From assembly GCA_963787345.1 (NCBI GenBank), contig CAWBCW010000011.1, positions 310,001-374,000 on the forward strand: a DNA stretch of 64,000 nucleotides, in the 5' to 3' direction. The position numbers and the translations under genes were made by a program. The notes under the pieces are model-generated. The model searched no databases. It was given only the letters and a program-made list of their open reading frames with translations, and was not told the origin of the DNA. This stretch comes from Bacillus_BD sp963787345 (GTDB taxonomy: Bacteria; Bacillota; Bacilli; Bacillales; Cytobacillaceae). Shown here one piece after another: positions 53,093 through 61,695 of this stretch (position 1 is the stretch's first letter; the number at the start of each line of letters is the position of its first letter).

Positions 53093-54323
53093 GTTAAATC
53101 GACTGAAACCCCATTTATCGCATGAAAAAGGTGCGCGTGAAAAGGAAAAGATTTATCAAATTGACTCGAAAGAAATTCCTTTTTTAGAAGTTTGGCAAGA
53201 AAATGGGATAACTCCGTATTTTGAAAATCAGGATTATTGTTTCATTAAGGAAACGGCCTATCCTTTGGATTTTTATCATGGAAAATACCGTTTTAGCGAT
53301 TTTCTCCATGCGATTCAAGCATGGAATAACTCCGATTTAACACATCCGTTGTCTTCAGCAGGATATCAGGCGGAGGATTTGTTTTTCTTTGATACTGAAA
53401 CAACCGGACTCGGAGGAACAGGAACATCGATCTTTCTGCTTGGACATGCCAGTGTAAAGGAAGAAAAGCTTGTTGTTAAACAGCATATTCTTCCTCAACC
53501 GGGTTCAGAAGTCCCTCTGTATAAAAGCTTTTTAGAAAGCATCGATTATACGAATATGGTTACGTATAATGGAAAGGCTTTTGATTGGCCGCAGGTAGAA
53601 ACACGGCATACTTTAATTCGCGAACATGTTCCAAAACTACCGTCATTCGGTCATTTTGATTTATATCATGCGGCAAGAAGAATATGGAAACATCGACTTG
53701 AAAGAATAAAACTTTCTGTTGTTGAAAAGGAAATCTTACATGTGGAAAGGGAAAACGATCTCCCAGGTTTTTTAGCACCGATGATTTATTTTGATTTTGT
53801 TGAACGAAAAAATCCAGAAGGAATGTTAGGGGTACTAAAACATAATGAAATCGATATTTTATCTTTAATCACATTGTATACGCATCTTTCTTTTCAACTA
53901 ATGGGTCTTGATGAAAACCAAACGAGTAAAGAGACCTTTGAAATAGGGCGGTGGTTTTCCTATATTGGTGAGCAGAAAACAGCCCAGAAACTATATTCAA
54001 GCTTGGTAAGTGGTGAGGAAGAGGAGTCTGTAAAGGCTAAGCATGAGCTTGCCTTTCATTATAAAAAGAAAAAAGAATGGAACGAAGCGATTAAGTTGTG
54101 GACCGATGTTATTGAGGATGGGGATGATGCCATTGGAATTGAAGCATGTGTGGAATTGGCTAAAATCTTCGAACATCGATTGAAAAATCTCGATAAAGCT
54201 ATCGAGTACACAGAAATTGCATTAATGAAAGATTTCCAAGTTAAAAATGAAGAGAATGAAGGGCTTTTAAAAAGAATCACTCGTCTAAAACGTAAATTTT
54301 CTAAGTTAAAGAATTTGGAATAG
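53076..54323 (+). CDS. mrfB: Exonuclease MrfB (YprB)
   Basis: A 415-residue protein. The RNase H-fold DEDD exonuclease domain (residues about 95-265) has FFDTETTGLGGTG, VTYNGKAFDWPQ and HNEIDILSLITL. The C-terminal 130 residues form TPR-like helices (HELAFHYKKKKEWNEAIKLW). The ATG at 53076 follows CAGGTGAAAAAGA and overlaps mrfA. The exonuclease partner of the MrfA helicase. Confidence 0.9.
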   Translation: MSIKNKLNRLKPHLSHEKGAREKEKIYQIDSKEIPFLEVWQENGITPYFENQDYCFIKETAYPLDFYHGKYRFSDFLHAIQAWNNSDLTHPLSSAGYQAEDLFFFDTETTGLGGTGTSIFLLGHASVKEEKLVVKQHILPQPGSEVPLYKSFLESIDYTNMVTYNGKAFDWPQVETRHTLIREHVPKLPSFGHFDLYHAARRIWKHRLERIKLSVVEKEILHVERENDLPGFLAPMIYFDFVERKNPEGMLGVLKHNEIDILSLITLYTHLSFQLMGLDENQTSKETFEIGRWFSYIGEQKTAQKLYSSLVSGEEEESVKAKHELAFHYKKKKEWNEAIKLWTDVIEDGDDAIGIEACVELAKIFEHRLKNLDKAIEYTEIALMKDFQVKNEENEGLLKRITRLKRKFSKLKNLE

Positions 54324-54437
54324 TAACTACAGAATGTTTTTTACTTTATCTATTTTTTTGTTGTTTCTAAAGGAAGATGGTTGTACAATTAATAAATGTG
54401 TGGTATTTCACAACAGTTTGGAACGATAGGACGGGAA

Positions 54438-54536
54438 ATGATGTATAAAGCGATTTTGTATCTCTTTTTTATTGTAGTTTGTTTGACGGCAATTATTTTT
54501 ACCAGCTTTAAAGACAGTTTATATGCGTTATTTTAA
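54438..54536 (+). CDS. Possible small single-helix membrane peptide
   Basis: A 32-residue frame, MMYKAILYLFFIVVCLTAII then a short polar end. One hydrophobic helix with a Lys near the start. AGGACGGG lies just before the ATG pair. No terminator separates it from mrfB. Too short for certainty; the rest of the 54324-54664 gap shows no other gene. Confidence 0.4.
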   Translation: MMYKAILYLFFIVVCLTAIIFTSFKDSLYALF

Positions 54537-54664
54537 AATGAGGACTTTTTTAAAAAATAGATTATCTTACTAATTTAGGTATATTCATTAGTACAAGATT
54601 TGCCCTTTCATCATATGTTGTTAATGTAAAATAAATAAATGATGATGAAAGGAGATAGGTTTGT

Positions 54665-55125
54665 ATGTATTGTAGACCAACAAAAGTAATGCCAGCTGTA
54701 GTTCATCCAACAAAATGCTGTGTAAATCATACTTTTGAAAACGTTGTGGTTCCACATGTTTTCCCATCACACACAACAAATGTTCACCACACAAACATTC
54801 AAAGTCAGGAACATTATCCTCACACACAATCTGCTGTAAATGAGGTTACAAGCACAGATATTGGTCCTGTACCAGGCCCGCCGCCGCCGCCAACTGTAGG
54901 CCCAGGAATGGTAGGTGGAGCATTTGCAGGTCCTGGAATGGGTGGGATCCTGGAATGGGTCGTAGGAGCATTGCCGGCCCTGGAATGGGTGGATATCCTG
55001 GAATGGGTCCTGGAGTAGGCCCTGGAATGGGTGGATATCCTGGAATGGTAGGCGGAGCGTTTGCCGGTCCTGGAAAACCTGGTTTTGGACCTGGTAGACC
55101 ACCAAGACCCGGCTGTTTTAGATAG
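54665..55125 (+). pseudogene. cotD: Spore coat protein CotD-like, frameshifted in its Gly-Pro repeat
   Basis: The N-terminus (MYCRPTKVMPAVVHPTKCCV, then NHTFENVVVPHVFPSHTTNV) matches CotD. A Pro stretch and repeats of the PGMGGY type follow. Near 54946 the repeat GGTGGATATCC is found as GGTGGGATCC, one base shorter. Frame one then reads off-family to a stop at 55018; the next frame continues PGMGGYPGM-type repeats to PGRPPRPGCFR and the TAG at 55123. GAAAGGAGATAGG precedes the ATG. Inner-coat protein; may be truncated here, or a sequencing error. Confidence 0.75.
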
Positions 55126-55130
55126 TCTAC

Positions 55131-55163
55131 AAAACAAGGGCTGTTCTTTTAGCCCTTGTTTCT
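55131..55163 (+). terminator. Intrinsic terminator after cotD
   Basis: ACAAGGGCT pairs with AGCCCTTGT around GTTCTTTT, followed by TTCTT. Its place right after the shifted-frame stop supports that frame as the original cotD end. Confidence 0.8.
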
Positions 55164-55195
55164 TCATTATTAACAAGAAAGATTGTGGTATAGCG

Positions 55196-55750
55196 ATGGT
55201 TAAAACCGTTGTGATTTCAGGTTATAAACCATATGAACTCGGTATTTTTAAACTAGATCATCCAGCAGTTGCTTACATTAAAAAGGCGATTAAAGAGACT
55301 GTGGTTTCAATGCTTGAAGACGGCCTGGAGTGGGTATTAATCAGCGGACAGCTTGGGACAGAGCTATGGGCTGCTGAAGTCGTCTATGAGTTGCGTGAAC
55401 AAGAAGACTATCATTATTTACAATTAGCAGTCATTACGCCGTTCTTAGAACAAGAAATCAAATGGAGTGAACAAAATAGGGAATGGTATGAATCTATTCT
55501 TTTAGAAGCGGACTTTATTGACTCTGTTTCGCGAAAGCCATATGAAAATCCTTGGCAGTTTCGCGCAAAAAATCAATTTTTCGTACAAAAAAGCGATGCA
55601 ATGCTGTTATTTTATGATCTAGAAAAAGAGGGGAGCCCAAAGTACCTTTATGATATGGTGCTTAATTTTCAGCAAAAACATGATTATGATCTGCGCTTAA
55701 TTGGGTTTGAGGATTTACAATTTCTTGTTGAACAGGATCAGTGGGGTTAA
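55196..55750 (+). CDS. ypsA: DUF1273 family protein YpsA
   Basis: A 184-residue protein of the YpsA/DUF1273 family, in the SLOG nucleotide-binding superfamily. ISGYKPYELGIF is at the N-terminus and LISGQLGTELWAAEV around residue 50 is the ligand-binding loop. The B. subtilis protein has been tied to cell division and shape; ligand unknown. The ATG at 55196 has a weak site (AAGAAAG). gpsB follows, as in B. subtilis. Confidence 0.88.
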   Translation: MVKTVVISGYKPYELGIFKLDHPAVAYIKKAIKETVVSMLEDGLEWVLISGQLGTELWAAEVVYELREQEDYHYLQLAVITPFLEQEIKWSEQNREWYESILLEADFIDSVSRKPYENPWQFRAKNQFFVQKSDAMLLFYDLEKEGSPKYLYDMVLNFQQKHDYDLRLIGFEDLQFLVEQDQWG

Positions 55751-55855
55751 GTTAGGTCAATGAATTGCGCATTTCGTTACAGAAAAATTGACAAATGAGG
55801 ATTTTTTTGAAAAAATATACATAATAATGGGGCAAAAGGTTTGAGGTGAGGAAAA

Positions 55856-56155
55856 ATGCTTGCAGATAAAATTAAATTAACGGCTAAAGACATTTTAGAA
55901 AAAGAATTTAAGTCAGCGATGAGGGGTTATAAGCCAGAAGATGTTGATAAATTTCTGGATTATATTATTAAAGATTATGAAACGTTTCATCAGGAAGTTG
56001 AAGAATTACAACAAGAAAATATGCGATTACGAAAGCAATTAGAAGAAGCTACCAAACGTCCTGCTACCCAAACAGCCGGAACTACTAATTTTGATATTCT
56101 AAAACGGTTATCAAATCTTGAAAAGCATGTGTTTGGCAGTAAATTGTATGAATAG
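55856..56155 (+). CDS. gpsB: Cell division/elongation regulator GpsB
   Basis: A 99-residue membrane-associated DivIVA-like coiled-coil protein. The N-terminal KIKLTAKDILEKEFKSAMRG binds PBP tails, YKPEDVDKFLDYI follows, then a coiled coil (FHQEVEELQQENMRLRKQLE) and the C-terminal trimerisation motif DILKRLSNLEKHVFG. In B. subtilis it shuttles PonA between lateral wall and septum, and ponA is in this window. TTGACA at 55788 lacks a matching -10. Confidence 0.95.
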   Translation: MLADKIKLTAKDILEKEFKSAMRGYKPEDVDKFLDYIIKDYETFHQEVEELQQENMRLRKQLEEATKRPATQTAGTTNFDILKRLSNLEKHVFGSKLYE

Positions 56156-56167
56156 AAACAATTGCTA

Positions 56168-56196
56168 TTGCTATTAATAACTTGTTTTATTATAAT
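56168..56196 (+). promoter_or_regulatory. SigA-type promoter of rnpB
   Basis: TTGCTA at 56168-56173, a 17-base spacer and TATAAT at 56191-56196, about 12 bases before the RNA. Confidence 0.65.
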
Positions 56197-56207
56197 AATA
56201 TTGTTGC

Positions 56208-56606
56208 GTTAATAACGTTTGGGTAATCGCTGCATTTTATTATGCAGAGGAAAGTCCATGCTCGCACAGACTGAGACGTCTGTAGTGTTCGTGCCTGGTC
56301 AAGACATAAGCCAGGGCAGGTAAGTTACCTGACGGCAGGGAAAATACCTAAGTCTATGCAGATATGGTATGAATACCTTGAAAGTGCCACAGTGACGGAG
56401 CCTTTTTAGAAATAAAAAGGGTGGAACGAGGTAAACCCCACGAGCGAGAAACCCAAATTATGGTAGGGGCGCTTTCTTGGAGGAAATGAACGAAGAGAAG
56501 GACAGATGAGCATTCATCTGTAGATAGATGATTACCACCTAAGTACGAGACGAAGGTCGTTTGCAGTACAAAGGAACAAAACATGGCTTACAGAACGTTA
56601 TTAATG
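56208..56606 (+). ncRNA. rnpB: RNase P RNA (Bacillus type B)
   Basis: Catalytic RNA that matures tRNA 5' ends. Conserved blocks in order: GTAATCGCTGC then GAGGAAAGTCCATGCTCGCA, TAGTGTTCGTGCC, GACGGCAGG, GAAAGTGCCACAGTGACG, GTGGAACGAGGTAAACCCC, GAGCGAGAAACCCAAAT, GTAGGGG, AGATAGATGATTACCACC, GTACAAAGGAACAAAACATG and GGCTTACAGAACG. The first 12 bases GTTAATAACGTT pair with AACGTTATTAA at the end (helix P1), fixing both ends to within a few bases. Confidence 0.95.
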
Positions 56607-56628
56607 ACAAACATGAAAAAATTAGTTT

Positions 56629-56655
56629 AAGCTCTCCAACAAAGGAGGGCTTTTA
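56629..56655 (+). terminator. Intrinsic terminator after rnpB
   Basis: AGCTCTCC pairs with GGAGGGCT (one G-T pair) around AACAAA, followed by TTTAT. Confidence 0.75.
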
Positions 56656-56745
56656 TCATATTAAGGGAGCACTGCTCTTCGGAATCAAATATCCTCACTT
56701 GTGAGAATTAATACATAATTCAGAAAAAATAATAAGGGTGAAATT

Positions 56746-57885
56746 ATGACGAAATTTGAATTAATTGCAACATCTGCAATGGGTTTGGAAGCATTGGTTG
56801 CAAAAGAGGTAAAAGAACTTGGCTATGATTGTCAGGTTGAAAATGGCCGAATTAGCTATATTGGGGATGAAATGGCAATTGCCAAAAGTAATCTATGGTT
56901 AAGAACAGCAGATCGGGTAAGGCTAAAAATAGGTGAATTTAAAGCAATGACCTTTGATGAATTATTTGAAAAGACAAAAGCACTACCATGGGAGAACTTT
57001 TTGCCTGAAAACGCAGAATTCCCGGTATCAGGAAAGTCGGTTAAATCGAAACTTTTTAGCGTATCAGACTGTCAAGCGATTGTAAAAAAGGCAATTGTTG
57101 ATCGAATGAAGCAACATTACAAAAAAGAAGGCTGGTTAGAGGAGAATGGTCCTTTATTTAAAATTGAAATCGCTTTGCATAAAGATGTAGCCTTACTTAC
57201 AATCGATACAAGCGGAAGTGGTCTGCATAAACGAGGCTACCGGACAGGGCAAGGAGAAGCACCGATAAAAGAAACATTGGCTGCTGCTCTTGTTAAGCTG
57301 ACAAATTGGACACCAGACCGTCCTTTTGTCGACCCTTATTGTGGTTCAGGAACGATCCCAATTGAGGCAGCATTAATAGGCCAAAATATCGCTCCTGGTT
57401 TTAATCGAGAATTTGTATCTGAGAACTGGGATTGGATACCTTCTAAAGTTTGGGACGAAGCAAGAGTAGAGGCAGAGGATACAGCGAAATATGACCAGCC
57501 ACTAGACATTACAGGATCTGATATTGATCACCGTCTAGTAAAGATATCTCAAGAGAATGCCTTTGAAGCAGGTTTGGGAGATTTAATCACATTTAAGCAA
57601 ATGCGTGTTCAAGATTTTACAACAAGGAAAGAATATGGAGTCATTGTAGGCAATCCTCCGTATGGTGAACGATTAGGTGAGAAAGCTGCGGTACAAAAAA
57701 TGTATCGTGAAATGGGACAAGCCTTTGCTGATCTAGATACTTGGTCTATTTATATGTTGACTTCTGATGAAGAATTTGAAACTCTTTATGGAAAAAAAGC
57801 TGTGAAAAAGCGGAAACTCTTTAATGGTTTTATAAAAACAGATTACTACCAATACTGGGGAAAGCGGCCACCACGAGAAAAGTGA
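56746..57885 (+). CDS. ypsC: THUMP-domain rRNA guanine-N2 methyltransferase (YpsC)
   Basis: Class I SAM-dependent methyltransferase of the RlmL/YpsC family. The N-terminal ferredoxin-like/THUMP RNA-binding domain spans about residues 1-155. The catalytic domain has DPYCGSGTIPIEAALIG (about residues 198-214) and the base-methylase motif NPPYGERLG. Length is 379 residues. The ATG follows AATAAGGGTGAAATT. The exact rRNA target is not visible from sequence. Confidence 0.9.
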   Translation: MTKFELIATSAMGLEALVAKEVKELGYDCQVENGRISYIGDEMAIAKSNLWLRTADRVRLKIGEFKAMTFDELFEKTKALPWENFLPENAEFPVSGKSVKSKLFSVSDCQAIVKKAIVDRMKQHYKKEGWLEENGPLFKIEIALHKDVALLTIDTSGSGLHKRGYRTGQGEAPIKETLAAALVKLTNWTPDRPFVDPYCGSGTIPIEAALIGQNIAPGFNREFVSENWDWIPSKVWDEARVEAEDTAKYDQPLDITGSDIDHRLVKISQENAFEAGLGDLITFKQMRVQDFTTRKEYGVIVGNPPYGERLGEKAAVQKMYREMGQAFADLDTWSIYMLTSDEEFETLYGKKAVKKRKLFNGFIKTDYYQYWGKRPPREK

Positions 57886-57981
57886 ATAAAAATGAATGCT
57901 AATTAGATGAATTTTGTCACCTTCCTATTCTTAAAGCATATGATGTTACTCATCGTATTTTTAGGAATGGAGGGGTTGGTT

Positions 57982-58234
57982 TTGGTAGAATTTTTTCAAT
58001 TAGTTATTATTCCCATTATTATTGGAATTGTAGAAGTTTTTAAAAGGAGCTGGACTGCCTAATAAATATTCTCCTGTCGTTTCCCTTTTATTAGGCGGTA
58101 TTTTTGGTATTCTCTATGTACAACCTTTACTTAATGGGATTATTGTTGGATTAATGGTCGGGCTCTCAGCTACAGGTTTATATAGCGGCAGTAAAAATAT
58201 GTTTAAAAATAGCACGAATGGAGAAAAGGAGTAA
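57982..58234 (+). pseudogene. Holin-like small membrane protein, split by a frameshift
   Basis: From the TTG at 57982 (behind GGAGGGG) the frame reads MVEFFQLVIIPIIIGIVEVF and meets a stop at 58060. The next frame continues seamlessly with AGLPNKYSPVVSLLLGGIFG, a second hydrophobic stretch and a charged C-terminus to 58234. Removing one G from AAAAGGAGC near 58044 restores a two-helix, about 83-residue protein resembling phage-type holins. A pseudogene, a programmed shift or a sequencing error. The gap 57886-57981 shows nothing else. Confidence 0.6.
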
Positions 58235-58376
58235 TAATCCCCTTTGTTTTGCTATATATAAAATATCTGTTCTTTGATATAATATGACGGGTTTAGAAGT
58301 CAGCGTCTTTTTAGAAAGGCGCTTATTCTTTGTGAAAAAGTGTCTAACACTCACTACTTGGAGGAATCGGATACAT

Positions 58377-60311
58377 ATGCAAAAAAGTTTACCGTTTGAA
58401 TTAAATAAATCTGAATCTTTTTTTGAAGGACTAGGAGAATGGATTGGGGATGTCTTCTATGATATTCTCCCAGAATCAGGGTTTGAATTGCGCGACGAAC
58501 AAATTTTTATGGCTTTTCAGCTAGAGAAAGCGTTTAAAGAGAAAAAAGTGATTTTTTCAGAGGCCGGTGTCGGAACTGGAAAGACCATTGTTTATCTGTT
58601 ATATGCGATTTGTTATGCACGATATACAAATCGACCAGCCATTATTGCATGTGCGGATGAAACATTAATCGAACAGCTTGTTAAAAGTGAAGGAGATATT
58701 GCCAAGCTTGAAAAAGCACTTAATCTGAGTGTTGATGTTCGTTTGGCTAAATCAAGGGACCAATATTTATGTTTAAATAAGTTGGACAAGGCAGTTGTTC
58801 ATGAAGATGATGCCCATTACTTAAATATTCATGATATGTTGCCTGATTTTATCCATGACGGGGGATCAATGCAAAAATTTACACGTTATGGGGATCGTAA
58901 AGATTATCCAGAATTAACAAATGAGCAATGGAAAAAAATCAGCTGGGATTCATTACAAGATTGTTTTACGTGTGAAAATCGCCACCGTTGTGGACAGACT
59001 CTGCACCGTGATTGGTATCGCCATTCACAAGATTTGATTATTTGTTCTCATGATTTTTATATGGAACATATTTGGACAAAAGATTCACGAAAGCGGGAAG
59101 GTCAGCTTCCTTTATTGCCTGAGCATTCATGTGTAGTTTTTGATGAAGGCCATTTATTAGAATACGCTTGTCAAAAAGCGCTTACCTATCGCTTTAGCGA
59201 ACGAGCTTTAGAGGTTTTACTTACTAGACTTACGGCTAATGATGTAAGAGAAAAAACGTTATATACGATAGAAGATTGTCTAGTCCAAAATGAACGGTTT
59301 TTTTATGAATTGGAAAAAGCATCTGATTTACATGATGGTTCTGATAAACGAACGATACATAAAAATTCCAGGGTTTTGCAATTGGGCAAACAATTACTGG
59401 ATTATATTTCAGTATTAGAGGAAGAGCTTGTTTTTGAAAGTGAAATGTTTACCATCAATGAATATGATTTGAAAATTGTTGAAGAATATTTAGAGCAGAT
59501 ATCTTATTCTTTATCTTTATTTGTGAAAGAAACAAAAGGGATTATTTGGTTCGAAGAGTTAGAAGAGGAACGAACTTTAGTAATCATGCCTAGACTTGTT
59601 CAAGAAATTATGAAGGAAGAAGTCTTTTCACAAAAAAAACCTTATGTTTTTTCGTCAGCTACATTGTCTGAGAGCCAGTCATTTGATTATATTGCTCATT
59701 CTTTAGGAATCGACCAATTTTTATCTTTTACAGTGGCTTCTCCATTCAATTATGATGAACATATGACAATTAGCATGCCGGTTTTTCCTGATTCTTTTGA
59801 AAAGAAAATAGACTATATTATTAAGCAATTAATTGAGAACAAGGGGCGGACGCTCGTTTTATTTAATTCTGAAGCCGAACTAGCTTTCTTTAAACAATCT
59901 TGCAGTCGAAGTAATCTTCCTTTTCCGATTTATTTTGAAGGGGATGCTGAAATAAGTACGCTAGTATCCAAGTTTCAAAATAATATTGAATCCGTACTAT
60001 GTTCTGTTCATTTGTGGGAAGGTCTTGATATTCCCGGTGAATCATTAGAAAACGTAATCATCACTTCTTTACCGTTTCCGCCTAATGATCCTGTTTTTAC
60101 CGCAAAGCGTGAAAGTGTAAGTGATCCTTTTACCGAAGTTGATTTACCATATATGATTTTGCGTCTCCGTCAAGGGATCGGGCGCTTGATTCGAACAAAT
60201 GATGATAAAGGGAATGTTTATATTTTATTGGATGAAAATGAAAATAAGTTAGTAATTGAATCGATTCTTTCAGTCTTACCAACGACCGTAACCAGTTTAA
60301 AAAACAGTTGA
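58377..60311 (+). CDS. ypvA: DinG/XPD-type ATP-dependent helicase YpvA
   Basis: A 644-residue superfamily 2 helicase. Walker A region SEAGVGTGKT (about residue 64), DEGH in VVFDEGHLLEYA, and C-terminal LRQGIGRLIRT. Unlike the dinG product in this window, it keeps four cysteines in the pattern of an XPD-type [4Fe-4S] domain: one in DQYLCLN, then CFTC and C in ENRHRCG. The ATG at 58377 follows TTGGAGGAATCGG. A TG-extended TATAAT at 58275-58283 is a likely promoter. Matches YpvA; probable DNA repair role. Confidence 0.9.
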   Translation: MQKSLPFELNKSESFFEGLGEWIGDVFYDILPESGFELRDEQIFMAFQLEKAFKEKKVIFSEAGVGTGKTIVYLLYAICYARYTNRPAIIACADETLIEQLVKSEGDIAKLEKALNLSVDVRLAKSRDQYLCLNKLDKAVVHEDDAHYLNIHDMLPDFIHDGGSMQKFTRYGDRKDYPELTNEQWKKISWDSLQDCFTCENRHRCGQTLHRDWYRHSQDLIICSHDFYMEHIWTKDSRKREGQLPLLPEHSCVVFDEGHLLEYACQKALTYRFSERALEVLLTRLTANDVREKTLYTIEDCLVQNERFFYELEKASDLHDGSDKRTIHKNSRVLQLGKQLLDYISVLEEELVFESEMFTINEYDLKIVEEYLEQISYSLSLFVKETKGIIWFEELEEERTLVIMPRLVQEIMKEEVFSQKKPYVFSSATLSESQSFDYIAHSLGIDQFLSFTVASPFNYDEHMTISMPVFPDSFEKKIDYIIKQLIENKGRTLVLFNSEAELAFFKQSCSRSNLPFPIYFEGDAEISTLVSKFQNNIESVLCSVHLWEGLDIPGESLENVIITSLPFPPNDPVFTAKRESVSDPFTEVDLPYMILRLRQGIGRLIRTNDDKGNVYILLDENENKLVIESILSVLPTTVTSLKNS

Positions 60312-60314
60312 AAA

Positions 60315-60330
60315 TGTGAGGGGAATCACT
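60315..60330 (+). promoter_or_regulatory. Fnr/Crp-type operator before the DUF2249 gene
   Basis: TGTGAGGGGAATCACT fits TGTGA-N6-TCACA with one mismatch. Its centre is near 60322.5. A -10-like TAAACT lies at 60352-60357, placing the start site near 60364, so the box is centred at about -41.5, the class II activator position. Confidence 0.6.
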
Positions 60331-60382
60331 CTATTTAGGCATTAGACCGTGTAAACTTTATAAGTGAAAAGGGGTCTAAAAG

Positions 60383-60616
60383 ATGAGTGCATTTGCAGCA
60401 ACTGTCATGGTATCGGATTATCCGCCACGTGAAAAACATCCTGTTATTTTTAATACATTTGATTCATTACAATCAAGAGAAATTATGCAAATCATTAATG
60501 ACCATGATCCAAAACCATTATATTATCAATTTATGATGGAGCGTACGGACCAATTTACATGGGAGTACCTTGAAGCAGGACCGAAGCAATGGAAAGTAGC
60601 GATTGCTAAAAAGTAA
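60383..60616 (+). CDS. DUF2249 domain protein
   Basis: A 77-residue single-domain protein: FNTFDSLQSREIMQIINDHD is the family core, followed by KPLYYQFMMER and WEYLEAGPKQWKVAI. DUF2249 proteins are small TusA-like folds often found near nitric oxide, denitrification or hemerythrin genes; function unproven. The ATG follows AAAGGGGTC. Monocistronic, with the Fnr/Crp-type box upstream and a terminator behind. Confidence 0.8.
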   Translation: MSAFAATVMVSDYPPREKHPVIFNTFDSLQSREIMQIINDHDPKPLYYQFMMERTDQFTWEYLEAGPKQWKVAIAKK

Positions 60617-60645
60617 ATATTAATTTGAACATAAACTCATTTCTC

Positions 60646-60685
60646 AAAAAAATGGCAACGGTTATGAACTGTTGCCATTTTTTAT
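60646..60685 (+). terminator. Intrinsic terminator after the DUF2249 gene
   Basis: AAAAAATGGCAAC pairs with GTTGCCATTTTTT around an 11-base loop. Confidence 0.88.
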
Positions 60686-60760
60686 ATTGTAAATAACTTA
60701 AAGGTAAGGGGAAATGTGGTAAAATAAATTCTTAATCATGATTGAATAAGGATGGGGAAA

Positions 60761-61666
60761 ATGGCTTCATATTTTAAAATTTTACTCGGGGCAAGTCTTT
60801 GGGGATTTATTGCTATTTTTGTTAAACAATTGTCGAGTTTAGGTTTTTCAGAAATGGAAATTGTTGCTTTAAGGGTAGGGTGGGCAATGATCTTTCTATT
60901 ATTAATCGGAGGGATCAAATATCGATCAAGCCTACGGATAAGAAAAATACGTGATTCAAGCTATTTCATCGGAACCGGTATCATAAGTATTGTTTTCTTT
61001 AATTGGTGCTATTTTAAAGCAATCAATGAAATGAATATTTCACTGGCTGTGATCCTGTTATATACTTCACCTGTATTCGTGACAATTTTATCTTATTTAT
61101 TTTTAAAAGAAAGAATGAATAAGAAGAAAGTCATTTCTGTTATTGGTACGATTATGGGATGTGGTTTCATTGCTGGAATTGGCAGTGGAAGTTTAGATGT
61201 AGTTACTTCGCTCGGAATCATCGTTGGACTAGGTTCCGGATTCTTTTATGCTTTATATAGTATTTTTAGCAAGTTTGCTCTGAAAACATATAGACCTTTT
61301 ACAGTAACTTTTTATACATTTTTGTTTGCGTTCATTTTTTTATTACCAATTACACAACTTTGGAATAAGTGGGAATTAATGTTAACTGCTGAAGCCATTT
61401 TTTATAGTGCTGGATTAGGGCTTATCCCTACTGTATTAGCCTTTCTTCTATATACATCAGGCCTGGAAATGGTTGAAAGCAGTAAAGCTGCCATTTTATC
61501 TACCGTTGAACCATTAGTAGCTACTCTATTAGGTGTACTGATCTATTATGAAAAATTAACGTTGATCCAATTATTTGGTTCATTACTGATTGTTGCATCA
61601 TTTATGATTGTTCAGTTGCCAAATCGCAAGAAAAATACGAAAACGAAACAAGAAGCGACTTTCTAA
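60761..61666 (+). CDS. EamA/DMT family transporter
   Basis: About 301 residues with ten predicted membrane helices in two EamA repeats; the first begins ILLGASLWGFIAIFVKQL and the second near LGIIVGLGSGFFYALYSIF. Conserved ends such as ILSTVEPLVATLLG precede helix nine. Drug/metabolite-type exporter, substrate unknown. The ATG at 60761 is preferred with AAGGATGGGG before it; an ATG at 60752 lies in that site. Confidence 0.85.
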   Translation: MASYFKILLGASLWGFIAIFVKQLSSLGFSEMEIVALRVGWAMIFLLLIGGIKYRSSLRIRKIRDSSYFIGTGIISIVFFNWCYFKAINEMNISLAVILLYTSPVFVTILSYLFLKERMNKKKVISVIGTIMGCGFIAGIGSGSLDVVTSLGIIVGLGSGFFYALYSIFSKFALKTYRPFTVTFYTFLFAFIFLLPITQLWNKWELMLTAEAIFYSAGLGLIPTVLAFLLYTSGLEMVESSKAAILSTVEPLVATLLGVLIYYEKLTLIQLFGSLLIVASFMIVQLPNRKKNTKTKQEATF

Positions 61667-61695
61667 ATAGAAAGAACCACTTCTTGTTTCGTTAT
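61643..61695. terminator. Hairpin between the EamA and CheX-like genes
   Basis: AAACAAGAAG and CTTCTTGTTT form the base of a long stem with an inner TTTCT/AGAAA pair. It overlaps both 3' ends of the converging genes. Confidence 0.6.

Noticed and set aside
54767..55176. Long minus-strand frames across cotD
   Set aside because: They mirror the Gly-Pro repeats; the plus strand has the ribosome site, the CotD N-terminus and the terminator.
55788..55793. TTGACA consensus -35 before gpsB
   Set aside because: No acceptable -10 at 16-18 bases downstream.
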